Below are positions 9,351 to 21,150 of a stretch of 64,000 nt of DNA, piece after piece. The stretch covers positions 33,501 to 97,500 of the forward strand of contig NC_004193.1 in NCBI RefSeq assembly GCF_000011245.1. The letters are read 5' to 3'. Below the pieces are notes generated by a model that saw only the letters and a program-made list of their open reading frames with translations, was not told the origin of the DNA and did not search any database. The stretch comes from Oceanobacillus iheyensis HTE831. Lineage in GTDB: Bacteria > Bacillota > Bacilli > Bacillales > Amphibacillaceae. A program made the translations under genes and the position numbers. Position 1 is the first letter of the stretch; every line of letters begins with the position of its first letter.

Positions 9351-10091
9351 ATGGTAGAACTTTATGATGATGAACGAACAGATTATTTATTAGCAAATAA
9401 TGAAATGAAGATAATTCAAAGTCCAACAGCATTTGCATTCTCTTTAGATGCTGTATTACTTGCTGATTTTGCATCGATTCCTAAAAAAAGAGGTGCGATA
9501 TTAGATTTATGTACGGGGAATGGAGTGATTCCTTTACTGTTATCACGCAAAACAACAGCAAAGATCACAGGAGTGGAGATACAAGATCGCATCTATAGTA
9601 TGGCTGAACGGAATGTGAAGTTAAATCAATTACAGTCACAATTACATATGATTCATGGAGATTTAAAAGAAATGCAAGCAGTACTTGGACAAAGCAGTTT
9701 TGATATGGTTACCTGTAATCCACCTTATTTTAAAACCCCTTCCAAAACAGAACATAATGTAAACGAACATTTAACGATTGCTCGACACGAAGTGCACTGT
9801 ACCTTAGAGGATGTGGTACGCGCATGTAAATTACATGTACGTCCAGGTGGGAAAGTAGCAATGGTGCATCGTCCAGGCAGGTTAGTTGATATTATAGAGC
9901 TGTTTAGAAAATATAAAATTGAACCAAAACGAATCCAATTTATATATCCGAAGCAAGGGAAAGAGGCAAATATGCTATTGATCGAAGGAATTCGAGATGG
10001 AAAAGCAGACATAAAGATTTTACCGCCTCTATACATCTATGAAAGTGATGGAACCTATACGAAACAGGCGGAGGAAATTATTTATGGATGA
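9351..10091 (+). CDS. yabB: tRNA1(Val) adenine-37 N6-methyltransferase family protein
   Basis: Class I SAM-dependent methyltransferase (246 aa) of the TrmN6/YabB family, which in E. coli methylates A37 of tRNA1(Val). The SAM motif [14 protein letters not shown] is near residues 49-62 and the catalytic motif NPPY near 123-126. AGAGGGATC precedes the ATG. yazA starts inside its last codons, so the two are translationally coupled. The exact tRNA substrate in this organism is inferred from the family. Confidence 0.9.
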   Translation: MVELYDDERTDYLLANNEMKIIQSPTAFAFSLDAVLLADFASIPKKRGAILDLCTGNGVIPLLLSRKTTAKITGVEIQDRIYSMAERNVKLNQLQSQLHMIHGDLKEMQAVLGQSSFDMVTCNPPYFKTPSKTEHNVNEHLTIARHEVHCTLEDVVRACKLHVRPGGKVAMVHRPGRLVDIIELFRKYKIEPKRIQFIYPKQGKEANMLLIEGIRDGKADIKILPPLYIYESDGTYTKQAEEIIYG

Positions 10092-10344
10092 ACAGCATTA
10101 TGTTTATATATTACGTTGCCGTGATCAATCTTTATATACGGGATATACGAATAATCTAGAGCATCGTCTACAAATGCATGAAACGGGGAAGGGTGCTAAG
10201 TATACACGTGGTCGAGGACCATTTGAAGTATTGTATGTAAAGAAATTTATCAATAAATCAGAAGCAATGCAAGAAGAATATCGCATAAAACAGTTACCTC
10301 GTTTTGAGAAGCTAAAACTAATCGAATTCCAAGAACAGGAGTGA
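10084..10344 (+). CDS. yazA: GIY-YIG domain protein YazA
   Basis: Small single-domain GIY-YIG protein (86 aa), a family related to the nuclease domain of UvrC and SLX1. [17 protein letters not shown] contains the YVY/YTG motif pair, followed by a conserved Arg and the Glu in [15 protein letters not shown] at 10084 overlaps the end of the methyltransferase gene by 8 nt. Whether these stand-alone proteins cut DNA in vivo is not established. Confidence 0.9.
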   Translation: MDEQHYVYILRCRDQSLYTGYTNNLEHRLQMHETGKGAKYTRGRGPFEVLYVKKFINKSEAMQEEYRIKQLPRFEKLKLIEFQEQE

Positions 10345-10350
10345 TCACAG

Positions 10351-11232
10351 GTGAATATACAAAAAAGCTTTGAGAATGAAGATGCTGCTTTGTATGTAGT
10401 ACCAACACCGATTGGAAATCTTGAAGACATAACTTATCGTGCCATTCGCATGTTAAGAGAAGCATCGGTAATTGCTGCAGAAGATACGCGTAATACGAAG
10501 AAACTTCTGCATTACTTTGAAATAGAGACACCTTTAATTAGTTATCACGAGCATAATCATCAAAGTCGTGTGAACCAACTAATGGAGCGAATAAAAGGTG
10601 GAGAAGTAGTCGCATTAGTCAGTGATGCTGGGATGCCTGCAATATCCGATCCGGGTGTTGAACTTGTACAAGCAGCAATAGCAGAGGAGTTAAAAGTAGT
10701 CGTTCTTCCAGGGGCAAACGCAGCTCTATCTGCATTAGTTGGGTCAGGATTAACGACACAACCTTTTACTTTTTACGGATTTTTACCTCGGAAGAAAAAA
10801 GAAAAGAAACAAATACTGGAGAATTTACAAAAAACAGAAGGAACAATCGTTTTTTATGAATCTCCATATCGAGTCAAGGACACGGTAGAAGCGATTCAAG
10901 AGACATATGGAAATAGAAAAATGGCATTAGGTAGAGAATTAACCAAACGCTTTGAAGAGTATATTCGAGGGACTGCGGAAGAAATTTTTTCATGGTGCAA
11001 GAAAAATGAAATGCGTGGAGAATTTGTTGTCATGGTAGAAGGTCGAAATATGTCGGATGAATCTGAAATTCGACAAGAATCGACATGGTGGGAAGCAATG
11101 AGTTTACATGAACATGTCGCTTATTATATAAATACGTCAGGTTTTAACAGTAAAGAAGCAATAAAGCAAACTGCAGTAGATCGAGGAATTCCTAAACGAG
11201 AAGTTTATCAAGCCTATCATATTCAAACATAA
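10351..11232 (+). CDS. rsmI: 16S rRNA (cytidine1402-2'-O)-methyltransferase
   Basis: Methylates the 2'-OH of C1402 in the 16S rRNA decoding centre (293 aa; YabC in B. subtilis). Tetrapyrrole-methylase fold motifs: PTPIGNLEDITYRA (residues 14-27), AEDTRNT, SDAGMPAISDPG and PGANAALSALVGSG. The start is GTG, with AGGAG (10337-10341) nine bases upstream. Last gene of the trmN6-yazA-rsmI set, closed by a strong terminator. Confidence 0.95.
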   Translation: MNIQKSFENEDAALYVVPTPIGNLEDITYRAIRMLREASVIAAEDTRNTKKLLHYFEIETPLISYHEHNHQSRVNQLMERIKGGEVVALVSDAGMPAISDPGVELVQAAIAEELKVVVLPGANAALSALVGSGLTTQPFTFYGFLPRKKKEKKQILENLQKTEGTIVFYESPYRVKDTVEAIQETYGNRKMALGRELTKRFEEYIRGTAEEIFSWCKKNEMRGEFVVMVEGRNMSDESEIRQESTWWEAMSLHEHVAYYINTSGFNSKEAIKQTAVDRGIPKREVYQAYHIQT

Positions 11233-11272
11233 AGAAAGCTGACAATTCAAATGGATTGTCAGCTTTCTTTAT
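11231..11272. terminator. Bidirectional terminator between rsmI and abrB
   Basis: A perfect 16-bp inverted repeat (11231-11246 / 11255-11270) with A-rich and T-rich flanks lies between the convergent rsmI and abrB genes, so it can stop both transcripts. Confidence 0.92.
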
Positions 11273-11305
11273 AAAACGTAAAAAAGATTTGATACCAAAT
11301 ATGGC

Positions 11306-11581
11306 TTATTTGAAACGTGATTGAATTTCTTCCAACAGAATTTGAGCGCCTGCTGGACTGAGGACTAAGTTACCGTTTGCAATAGACAGGTTTTCATCGG
11401 ATACTTCTCCAGTAACTTGACAAGTCATATTAGGTTTGTATTTCTTGAGAACAATTTTATCATTGTCTACATAGATCTCCATTGTGTCTTTTTCGTGGAT
11501 GTCCAATGTGCGACGTAATTCAATTGGTATGACTACACGGCCTAATTCATCGACCTTACGTACAATTCCAGTTGATTTCAT
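11306..11581 (-). CDS. abrB: Transition-state regulator AbrB
   Basis: Global DNA-binding repressor of post-exponential genes (91 aa). The SpoVT-AbrB swapped-hairpin domain fills the N-terminus (GIVRKVDELGRVVIPIELRR), followed by a C-terminal multimerisation part. The start MKST at 11581 is used rather than an upstream in-frame codon, since the family begins there. It is divergent from metG as in B. subtilis. Its promoter carries two Spo0A boxes just downstream of the predicted transcription start, matching the classic Spo0A repression of abrB. Confidence 0.96.
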   Translation of the reverse strand: MKSTGIVRKVDELGRVVIPIELRRTLDIHEKDTMEIYVDNDKIVLKKYKPNMTCQVTGEVSDENLSIANGNLVLSPAGAQILLEEIQSRFK

Positions 11582-11676
11582 TGTTTGACTCCCCCATACT
11601 CGAAAAACACGGATATTAACTCTCCTCATACAAGTGTTTATCCGAATTTTCCTTATTGATGATACTACATAAAAAA

Positions 11677-11693
11677 ATCGCCATGGTTCGACA
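11677..11693 (-). promoter_or_regulatory. Tandem Spo0A boxes at abrB
   Basis: On the minus strand TGTCGAA (11693-11687) matches the 0A box TGNCGAA exactly, and TGGCGAT (11683-11677) matches 6 of 7. They are spaced 10 bp and lie roughly +8 to +24 from the predicted start, the arrangement known for Spo0A repression of B. subtilis abrB. Confidence 0.75.
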
Positions 11694-11707
11694 CCTATAT
11701 TAAAAAT

Positions 11708-11736
11708 AGAATACCAACAAATTACTCACTTGTCAA
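11708..11736 (-). promoter_or_regulatory. Sigma-A promoter of abrB
   Basis: On the minus strand TTGACA (11736-11731), 17-nt spacer, TATTCT (11713-11708). This is a near-consensus promoter about 130 nt before the abrB start codon. Confidence 0.8.
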
Positions 11737-11838
11737 TCAAATTTTACTAAAAGTGGAAAAATTTGATTAGTTCTTTGGTCACCGTTTATTTTATCTCCAT
11801 ATTGGCAACGGTATAATAGATAAGTAAAGCGCGGTAGA

Positions 11839-11868
11839 TGTACACGATTTGGCAAATTGCGTTATAAT
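11839..11868 (+). promoter_or_regulatory. Probable sigma-A promoter of metG
   Basis: TATAAT (11863-11868) with TGTACA 18 nt upstream (11839-11844, 4 of 6). The 339-nt abrB-metG intergenic region shows no T-box antiterminator signature. Confidence 0.55.
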
Positions 11869-11908
11869 AGCTACAATAGAATCTATATATAATAAGGAAG
11901 AGATTTAG

Positions 11909-13942
<2,034 letters not shown>

Positions 13943-13984
13943 TCGAAATAAGAAATGAAGTAAAAACTATAAGCTAAATCGGAT

Positions 13985-14038
13985 CGAGCTATAATGGGGT
14001 GACACTTCCTAGATACCCGGATTATAGCTCGGTTTTTT
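13985..14038 (+). terminator. Terminator after metG
   Basis: CGAGCTATAAT (13985-13995) pairs perfectly with ATTATAGCTCG (14021-14031) and is followed by GTTTTTT; additional G/C pairing extends into the loop. Confidence 0.9.
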
Positions 14039-14066
14039 ATTTTAAAAAAGAAAAGGATGAACAAGT

Positions 14067-14837
14067 ATGTTATTTGATACACATGTACATTTAAATGCGA
14101 GACAATTTAAGGATGATCGTGAAGAAACTATTCAGCGAGCATACGATGCCGGCGTTGAAAATATGGTTGTTGTCGGATTCGATAGAGAGACAATACCTTT
14201 AGCAATAGAGATTGCAGAAAGCCATCCGGCAATTTATGCCGCAGTAGGGTGGCATCCTGTAGATGCTATTGATATGACAGAAGAAGATCTTAGCTGGATC
14301 GAGCAATTGAGTTCACATCCAAAAGTGGTTGCTATTGGTGAGATGGGACTGGACTATCATTGGGATAAATCACCAAAGGAGATTCAAAAAGAAGTATTTC
14401 GAAAACAAATAGCACTTGCGAAAAAAGTAAACATGCCGATAATCATTCATAATCGAGAAGCTACAGAAGATATTATCAAAATTCTACAAGAGGAAAATGC
14501 GAAAGAAATAGGCGGAATTATGCATTGTTACAATGATTCAGTCGAGTATGTACAGGATTGCTTGGACATGAATTTCTATATTTCTTTAGGTGGACCAGTA
14601 ACCTTTAAGAACGCACCGCTTCCGAAAGAAGTTGCAAAAGAAGTTCCTTTAGACCGTTTATTAATTGAAACAGATGCACCATTTCTAGCCCCTCATCCAA
14701 ATCGAGGAAAAAGAAATGAACCTGCATACGTTCGACTAGTCGCTGAACAAATTGCTGCTTTAAGAGAAATGAGTGTAGAAGAAATTGGAGAAATTACTAC
14801 AAAGAATGCGCGACGTTTTTTTAATATAAACGAATAA
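14067..14837 (+). CDS. yabD: TatD family 3'-5' DNase/hydrolase
   Basis: Metal-dependent TIM-barrel hydrolase of the TatD family (256 aa). Metal ligands visible are HVHL (residues 6-9), Glu in IGEMGLDY, His of IIHNRE, His in GGIMHCY and Asp in LIETDAPFL. E. coli TatD is a 3'-5' exonuclease active in DNA repair and apoptosis-like DNA decay; the physiological role in bacilli is not established. Placed between metG and yabE as in B. subtilis. Confidence 0.92.
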   Translation: MLFDTHVHLNARQFKDDREETIQRAYDAGVENMVVVGFDRETIPLAIEIAESHPAIYAAVGWHPVDAIDMTEEDLSWIEQLSSHPKVVAIGEMGLDYHWDKSPKEIQKEVFRKQIALAKKVNMPIIIHNREATEDIIKILQEENAKEIGGIMHCYNDSVEYVQDCLDMNFYISLGGPVTFKNAPLPKEVAKEVPLDRLLIETDAPFLAPHPNRGKRNEPAYVRLVAEQIAALREMSVEEIGEITTKNARRFFNINE

Positions 14838-14885
14838 AAATTACGCGATATTGTCATAAACGAGCTAAAAAATGGAAAAAATTTG

Positions 14886-14917
14886 GGGGATAAACGGACT
14901 GTTTATCTCCTTTTTTT
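14886..14917 (+). terminator. Terminator after tatD
   Basis: GGGGATAAAC (14886-14895) / GTTTATCTCC (14901-14910), one G-U, followed by seven T. Confidence 0.85.
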
Positions 14918-15040
14918 ACAATTTGATAACAAGCTTTGGGACTAGATGCATCATAGTATTTCGTCCAATATTCCTAGATTATTGATGAATTACCAGGATA
15001 AATGTAATTGGTTTGTAAACGAACCGTAAACGGAATAGCT

Positions 15041-15069
15041 TTGACTTTGCATATACCTGTTAATATAAT
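15041..15069 (+). promoter_or_regulatory. Sigma-A promoter of yabE
   Basis: TTGACT (15041-15046), 17-nt spacer, TATAAT (15064-15069). The predicted transcript starts just ahead of the RBS, leaving a leader of about 18 nt. Confidence 0.75.
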
Positions 15070-15093
15070 CAATTGGGAGTGAGGGGGGCTTTT

Positions 15094-16311
15094 ATGATGA
15101 AGCTAATTTCAAAGTTATCAGGGCCGAAACAGAAACTGATAACATCAGGTATTGGTGTTTTTGTACTAATTCTTTTTTCGAGTTTTGTAATGTACGAAGC
15201 GACAAAAGCAAAAGTAGTATTTGCTGAAGACGGAGAAGAACTAACAATCAATACACACAAGGATACCGTTGGAGAGCTTTTGAACGAATTAGGTGTTGAT
15301 GTTGGCGAACATGATCTATTATCACATCAAATGGATGCCTTGATTCAATCAGGAATGACGATTGATTATGTAGCTGCTAAAGATGTAACAATGACAATCG
15401 ATGGCAAAGAAAAAGAGTATAGTACAACGGCCGATACGATTGGGGCATTTTTTGAAGAAAATAACCTAATGTTTACAGAAGACGATGAGCTATCTCATAA
15501 AACTTCAAGCAAGGTAGAAGATGGACTACATATAGATATTACAACAGCCTTTGAGGTAGAGATTCAGAATGGAAATGACAAAACTACGGTCATGACAACT
15601 GGTGGAACAGTCAAAGAAATTATTAACAAAGCAGATGTTTCTTTTGATCAAGATAGCAATGATAAAATAACTCCTAATTTAAGTGAAGAAGTTGAAAAAG
15701 GAGAGGCAATAGATATAGTTCGAGTAACAGAGGAAGAAAAAGTAGTCGAAGAAACGATTGATTTTGACACAGAAACAAAAGAGGATAGCTCCTTGCCAAA
15801 GGGAGAAGAGAAAGTAATTACAGAGGGTAAAAATGGTCTGGTAACAAAAACATACATGGTTACTAAGGAGAACGGGGATGAAGTAGACAGAGAACTCATC
15901 GACGAAGTTGTAGAAGACAGTGTAGCAAAAGTAGTTGCAGTTGGAACAAAGGAACCTAAAGCTCAGCAAGCATCCAGCAATCATACCAATCATTCATCTC
16001 AGAAGAGTTCAGGTTCAAGTGGAAAAACGTTAACAATGAAAGCTAGTGCTTTTACAGCAAGTTGTAGTGGTTGCTCTGGTGTTACTGCTACCGGCATTAA
16101 TCTAAGTAGTAATCCAAATATGAAAATTATCGCAGTAGACCCAAGTGTCATCCCATTGGGTACGAAAGTACATGTAGAAGGATATGGTGAAGCTATTGCC
16201 GGAGACACAGGCGGCAATATTGTTGGTAATCGTATTGATGTGCATGTACCATCAAGATCTGATGCATATGCATGGGGTGTACGCACCGTAAAAGTGACAA
16301 TTTTAGATTAG
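15094..16311 (+). CDS. yabE: Cell-wall-binding protein with DUF348, G5 and 3D domains
   Basis: Exported protein (405 aa) of the YabE/Rpf2 type. A membrane anchor or signal segment spans about residues 15-33, followed by two recognisable DUF348 repeats (e.g. VVFAEDGEELTINTHKDTVGELL), a G5 domain with an acidic stretch around residues 200-285, a Ser-rich linker and a C-terminal 3D domain (GVTATGINLSS, AVDPSVIPLGTKVHVEGYG, AGDTGG, IDVHV). The three Asp of the 3D domain suggest lytic transglycosylase-like activity on peptidoglycan. ATG at 15094 has GAGGGGG upstream; a TTG at 15073 is less likely. Confidence 0.92.
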   Translation: MMKLISKLSGPKQKLITSGIGVFVLILFSSFVMYEATKAKVVFAEDGEELTINTHKDTVGELLNELGVDVGEHDLLSHQMDALIQSGMTIDYVAAKDVTMTIDGKEKEYSTTADTIGAFFEENNLMFTEDDELSHKTSSKVEDGLHIDITTAFEVEIQNGNDKTTVMTTGGTVKEIINKADVSFDQDSNDKITPNLSEEVEKGEAIDIVRVTEEEKVVEETIDFDTETKEDSSLPKGEEKVITEGKNGLVTKTYMVTKENGDEVDRELIDEVVEDSVAKVVAVGTKEPKAQQASSNHTNHSSQKSSGSSGKTLTMKASAFTASCSGCSGVTATGINLSSNPNMKIIAVDPSVIPLGTKVHVEGYGEAIAGDTGGNIVGNRIDVHVPSRSDAYAWGVRTVKVTILD

Positions 16312-16336
16312 CATAATTTTATATGACAAAGGATAA

Positions 16337-16379
16337 AATGCTCTTATCATGCTATGATGGTAAGAGCATTATTTTTTTA
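16337..16379 (+). terminator. Terminator after yabE
   Basis: AATGCTCTTA (16337-16346) / TAAGAGCATT (16361-16370) with extra inner pairs, then seven T. Confidence 0.88.
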
Positions 16380-16396
16380 TGTTCGGAGGAACTAAG

Positions 16397-17840
<1,444 letters not shown>

Positions 17841-17922
17841 TACTACAATGACTCGAGTGTTAAGGCACAATAGCCTGCTTTTTCTCATATGGTATAGGAG
17901 ACATATCGTGTGAGGTGTACAG

Positions 17923-18798
17923 ATGGTTATTGCAAACGGAGAGCTTGTAACACGAAAGTCATATGATCATGATTTATTATTTCGTGTAATAGAGATTAAA
18001 AAAGATATTGCTGTTTTACATGGGGAGGATATGCGATTAGCTGCAGATGCCCCCCTGAATGATTTATCAAAAGTTGATCAGCGAGAGAAAAAAAGAAGAA
18101 AAGAACAGGAGAAAGAAAAGCAAGAAACATCGTATAGATTATTTAGGCAAGACTATCAGTTAATGAAGGAAAAGCGGAATTACGAGGCAACCGAAGGATA
18201 TTCGAATGCAGCAAGTTACTTTCAACTACCTGCGAAAGTATTGCATATGGATGGGGACGCAAACTATTTACGAAAATGTATACAATTGTATCAACGAATC
18301 GGATTACAAGTCCATGGGGTGCATTTAACAGAAGTTCAAATGCCAGAAGAAATTAATGATCTATTAGAACGTATTCAACCAGATATACTGGTTATTACAG
18401 GTCATGATGCATATTCGAAAAACAAGGGATTAAAGAATGATTTGCGTGCATATCGGCATTCAAAGTATTTCGTGGAAACAGTAAGAGAAGCAAGAAGAGT
18501 GGTTCCTAATCTTGATCAGTTAATTATATTTGCGGGTGCGTGTCAGTCACATTTTGAATCCATTATTCGCGCAGGGGCCAATTTTGCTAGCTCCCCTTCA
18601 AGAGTAAATATTCATGCCCTAGATCCTGTTTATATCGTTGCTAAAATAGCATATACACCTTTTATGGAGAGTGTTTCGGTTTGGGAAGCACTTAGAAATA
18701 CATTAACCGGAGAAAGAGGGTTAGGTGGTATCGAAACGAAAGGGTTATTGCGAACAGGTATGCCTTTTGTAGAGGATAGTAATGAAGAGGAAATGTAA
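17923..18798 (+). CDS. yabG: Sporulation-specific protease YabG
   Basis: Cysteine-type protease (peptidase family U57, 291 aa) that processes spore coat proteins in the mother cell of B. subtilis. Seen here are the N-terminal SH3-like segment, a strongly charged region (KREKKRRKEQEKEKQ-like), and the conserved ITGHDAYSKNKG and FAGACQSHFE segments that hold the likely catalytic His and Cys. GTGAGGTG precedes the ATG. Sits between rsmA and veg as in B. subtilis. Confidence 0.94.
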   Translation: MVIANGELVTRKSYDHDLLFRVIEIKKDIAVLHGEDMRLAADAPLNDLSKVDQREKKRRKEQEKEKQETSYRLFRQDYQLMKEKRNYEATEGYSNAASYFQLPAKVLHMDGDANYLRKCIQLYQRIGLQVHGVHLTEVQMPEEINDLLERIQPDILVITGHDAYSKNKGLKNDLRAYRHSKYFVETVREARRVVPNLDQLIIFAGACQSHFESIIRAGANFASSPSRVNIHALDPVYIVAKIAYTPFMESVSVWEALRNTLTGERGLGGIETKGLLRTGMPFVEDSNEEEM

Positions 18799-18799
18799 G

Positions 18800-18832
18800 G
18801 AGTCTTCCAATAAAGCGAGGGCTCTTTTTTTA
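18800..18832 (+). terminator. Terminator after yabG
   Basis: GAGTCTTC (18800-18807) pairs with GAGGGCTC (18817-18824) with G-U pairs and is followed by seven T. Confidence 0.75.
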
Positions 18833-18876
18833 TTGTCTAGCGAATTATAAAATTTTGGGGCTGTGGAAAAACAACT

Positions 18877-19139
18877 AAGTTATTTAGCCACGTCCAGCGC
18901 AAGCGCCCATCACCTATTGTCCTTCCGGAAACCTCCTTATAATAAAGAAGACTGCCGAATGTCCTTTGTGAGGCATAGTCGCACTTATACCCTTGCGGTG
19001 AAAGTCAACATCGATTCGCATACGCTTATCGTGTTTCCTTTATCTCAAAGAAGCAAAGAAGTTCGACCAGTCGAACCACCCCTTGAAAACCAGGGGCGCA
19101 GGACATACGGTGATAAACGGGCGCTTGCGCTTTTGTTCT
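18877..19139 (+). repeat. Dispersed repeat, copy A, closed by a long hairpin
   Basis: A 263-bp element resembling 37049-37258 along most of its length. Its ends form a stem: AGCGCAAGCGCCCATCACC (18896-18914) pairs with GGTGAT (19109-19114) and, after a 4-nt AAAC bulge, GGGCGCTTGCGCT (19119-19131), 19 bp in total. The core carries the shared stretch ATAAAGAAGACTGC and TAGTCGCACTTAT. An open frame of 105 codons runs through it but has no RBS and no resemblance to a protein family, so it is treated as non-coding. Confidence 0.8.
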
Positions 19140-19293
19140 TAGGTAATAAAGTTTTCACGCAAAAAGCTAAATCCGAATGATTGGCTTTTAAAAGCCTGCT
19201 AATTATAACGGAGTATCAGTATGCTTTTTTTAATAAATTATACATATTTAATGAATATCTACACATATTAACAGAAATAGACAAAAATTATTG

Positions 19294-19323
19294 TTGACAG
19301 CAAAATCAATATGCTGATATAAT
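19294..19323 (+). promoter_or_regulatory. veg promoter 1 (sigma-A)
   Basis: TTGACA (19294-19299), 18-nt spacer, extended -10 TGATATAAT ending at 19323. A very strong consensus, as known for the B. subtilis veg gene. Confidence 0.85.
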
Positions 19324-19335
19324 ATTAAGTTTTGT

Positions 19336-19364
19336 TTGACTTTTGGACAGGGGTATGTTAAAAT
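19336..19364 (+). promoter_or_regulatory. veg promoter 2 (sigma-A)
   Basis: TTGACT (19336-19341), 17-nt spacer, TAAAAT (19359-19364), directly downstream of promoter 1; B. subtilis veg also has two tandem promoters. Confidence 0.65.
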
Positions 19365-19387
19365 TATCCTATGTGAGGTGGAGTGTA

Positions 19388-19636
19388 GTGGCAAAGACAT
19401 TAATAGAAATTAAGCAAGGTCTTGAGTGTCAGGTAGGTCAACGATTAACACTCAAAGCAAATGGTGGACGGAGAAAGACGATTGAGCGGTGTGGAATATT
19501 GGCAGAAACATACCCATCCGTTTTTATCGTAGAGCTTGATCAAGACGAAAATGCATTCGAACGTGTTTCCTATAGCTATGCAGACATACTAACAGAGACG
19601 GTAGAGTTGAATTTTTTAAAAGAAGTTCAACAATAA
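19388..19636 (+). CDS. veg: Veg protein
   Basis: Small, very highly expressed protein (82 aa) that in B. subtilis stimulates biofilm formation by acting against the SinR repressor. The core [18 protein letters not shown] followed by [11 protein letters not shown] is nearly invariant in the family. GTG at 19388 is the start: GAGGTGGAG lies just upstream and the protein then begins MAKTL as in B. subtilis; an in-frame TTG further upstream would lie inside the promoter region. Confidence 0.95.
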   Translation: MAKTLIEIKQGLECQVGQRLTLKANGGRRKTIERCGILAETYPSVFIVELDQDENAFERVSYSYADILTETVELNFLKEVQQ

Positions 19637-19642
19637 TTTAGA

Positions 19643-19677
19643 AACAGTAGACAAGTCTTCGTCTACTGTTTTTTTAG
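19643..19677 (+). terminator. Terminator after veg
   Basis: AACAGTAGAC (19643-19652) / GTCTACTGTT (19661-19670), perfect, followed by TTTTTT. Confidence 0.92.
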
Positions 19678-19890
19678 TTAGATAAGAAAGCTTTAGAAAA
19701 TGAATAGTATCCGTACACGCATGTATCAGCGCACGTTAAGGATAAGTAAAAACGAGAAACAGAGTAAATGTTTACTTTATACATTTTAATTGCTGCCTCG
19801 GATGGATAATTATAACTTGTCTATCTTATATAAAGTTACATAAACTATGGATGCCGGATAGTAAAAGCTTATTAGAGGGGGAACTTTTTC

Positions 19891-20064
19891 ATGGGAAGAC
19901 GTGGAATTATGTCAACGCAAATGAAAGAGGAAATAGCTAAGGAGTTAGGGTTTTACGATACGGTAAAGCAAGAAGGTTGGGGAGGCATTAAATCAAGGGA
20001 TGCCGGGAATATGGTGAAGCGAGCAATAGAAATCGCTGAACAGCAAATGAGAGGCAAATCCTAA
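19891..20064 (+). CDS. sspF: Small acid-soluble spore protein SspF
   Basis: Alpha/beta-type SASP-like DNA-binding protein of the spore core (57 aa). It starts MGRRGIMS and ends in [16 protein letters not shown], matching the B. subtilis SspF pattern, with the central [13 protein letters not shown] segment. AGAGGGGGA precedes the ATG. No clear sigma-G promoter could be picked in the 254-nt upstream gap. The gene lies between veg and ispE as in B. subtilis. Confidence 0.95.
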   Translation: MGRRGIMSTQMKEEIAKELGFYDTVKQEGWGGIKSRDAGNMVKRAIEIAEQQMRGKS

Positions 20065-20085
20065 ATTTAGGGATTTGTCTCTTTT
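20053..20085 (+). terminator. Terminator overlapping the sspF stop
   Basis: CAAATCCTAAA and TTTAGGGATTTG pair around the stop codon with one bulged G, followed by TCTCTTTTTG. Confidence 0.65.
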
Positions 20086-20231
20086 TGTATCGATTCGTAT
20101 TAAATTAAGGTTTACGGAAGGTTTGTTTTTATAATTTCATTTTTTATATTTATTCGCCTCTATATCTTGAATATGATACAATAATCTATATTTTTAAGCC
20201 CGTGTATAAAGAAAGAAAGGTAGGTGATCTG

Positions 20232-21083
20232 GTGATTGTCATGGAGAAAGCACCTGCAAAGATTAATCTGTCTTTAGATGTTTTGCATAAGCGAGATGAT
20301 GGTTATCATGATGTTGAAATGGTGATGACAACCATTGATTTATCTGACCGAATCGAATTACAACAACTTCCTAAAGATGAGATACAAATTGCATTGGAAA
20401 GCAGATATGTTCCCAGTGATGAACGGAATTTAGCTTACCAAGCAGCAAAATTATTTAAGAAGACATATCAAATTCCAAATGGAGTTCGTATCCAAATAGA
20501 GAAAAACATCCCTGTATCTGCAGGTCTTGCTGGGGGTAGTACAGATGCTGCAGCTGTTTTACGAGGATTAAATCGCTTATTTCATGTAAATGCGCCTCTG
20601 AAAGATTTAGCAAAATTAGGTTCTAATCTAGGTGCAGATGTTGCTTTTTGTGTATATGGAAAGACAGCCATTGCAAAGGGCTTCGGAGATCAAATTGAAA
20701 TGCTTCCCTCACCACCAAACTGTTGGGTAATTACTGCAAGACCAGATATTGGAGTGTCCACTAGAACGATCTTTGAACGGATTGAACTACAACACCTTCA
20801 ACACCCGGATACAAAGAAAGTATTAGAGGCACTACAAAAAAGAGATTTTTATCAAATTTGTATAAGTTTAGGAAATGCTTTGGAAGATATAACATTTGCA
20901 CTTCATCCGGAAGTTAATCGAATTAAGAATGCCATGCTGCAAGCTGGTGCCGACGGAGCAATGATGAGTGGTAGCGGGCCAACAGTATTCGGTCTGGTAC
21001 AACACTTTAGTAAAGCGCAACGGATTTATAATAGTATGCGCGGTTTTTGTGAGGATGTACAGTTGGTCCGGATTTTAGGATGA
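20232..21083 (+). CDS. ispE: 4-diphosphocytidyl-2-C-methyl-D-erythritol kinase
   Basis: GHMP kinase of the MEP isoprenoid pathway (283 aa). [12 protein letters not shown] is at residues 6-17, the ATP-binding [19 protein letters not shown] near 93-111 and the C-terminal [12 protein letters not shown] motif near 247-258. GTG at 20232 is preferred: AGGTGA (20222-20227) is correctly spaced and the N-terminus then aligns with B. subtilis IspE; ATG at 20241 is the alternative. Confidence 0.96.
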
Positions 21084-21124
21084 GTATTGTTTAAAGTCGT
21101 ATATTAATGGTATATTATATATAA

Positions 21125-21137
21125 AACATTCGGGTTT
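21125..21137 (+). promoter_or_regulatory. Candidate PurBox before purR
   Basis: AACATTCGGGTTT matches 10 of 13 positions of the reversed PurBox AWWGTTCGGWWWT. B. subtilis purR is autoregulated. Only one box was seen. Confidence 0.35.
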
Positions 21138-21150
21138 GGAGGTGTCACAA

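Noticed and set aside
18863..19180. 105-codon open frame through repeat copy A
   Set aside because: No ribosome site, biased composition and no family likeness; copy B does not keep the frame, so the conservation is at nucleotide level.
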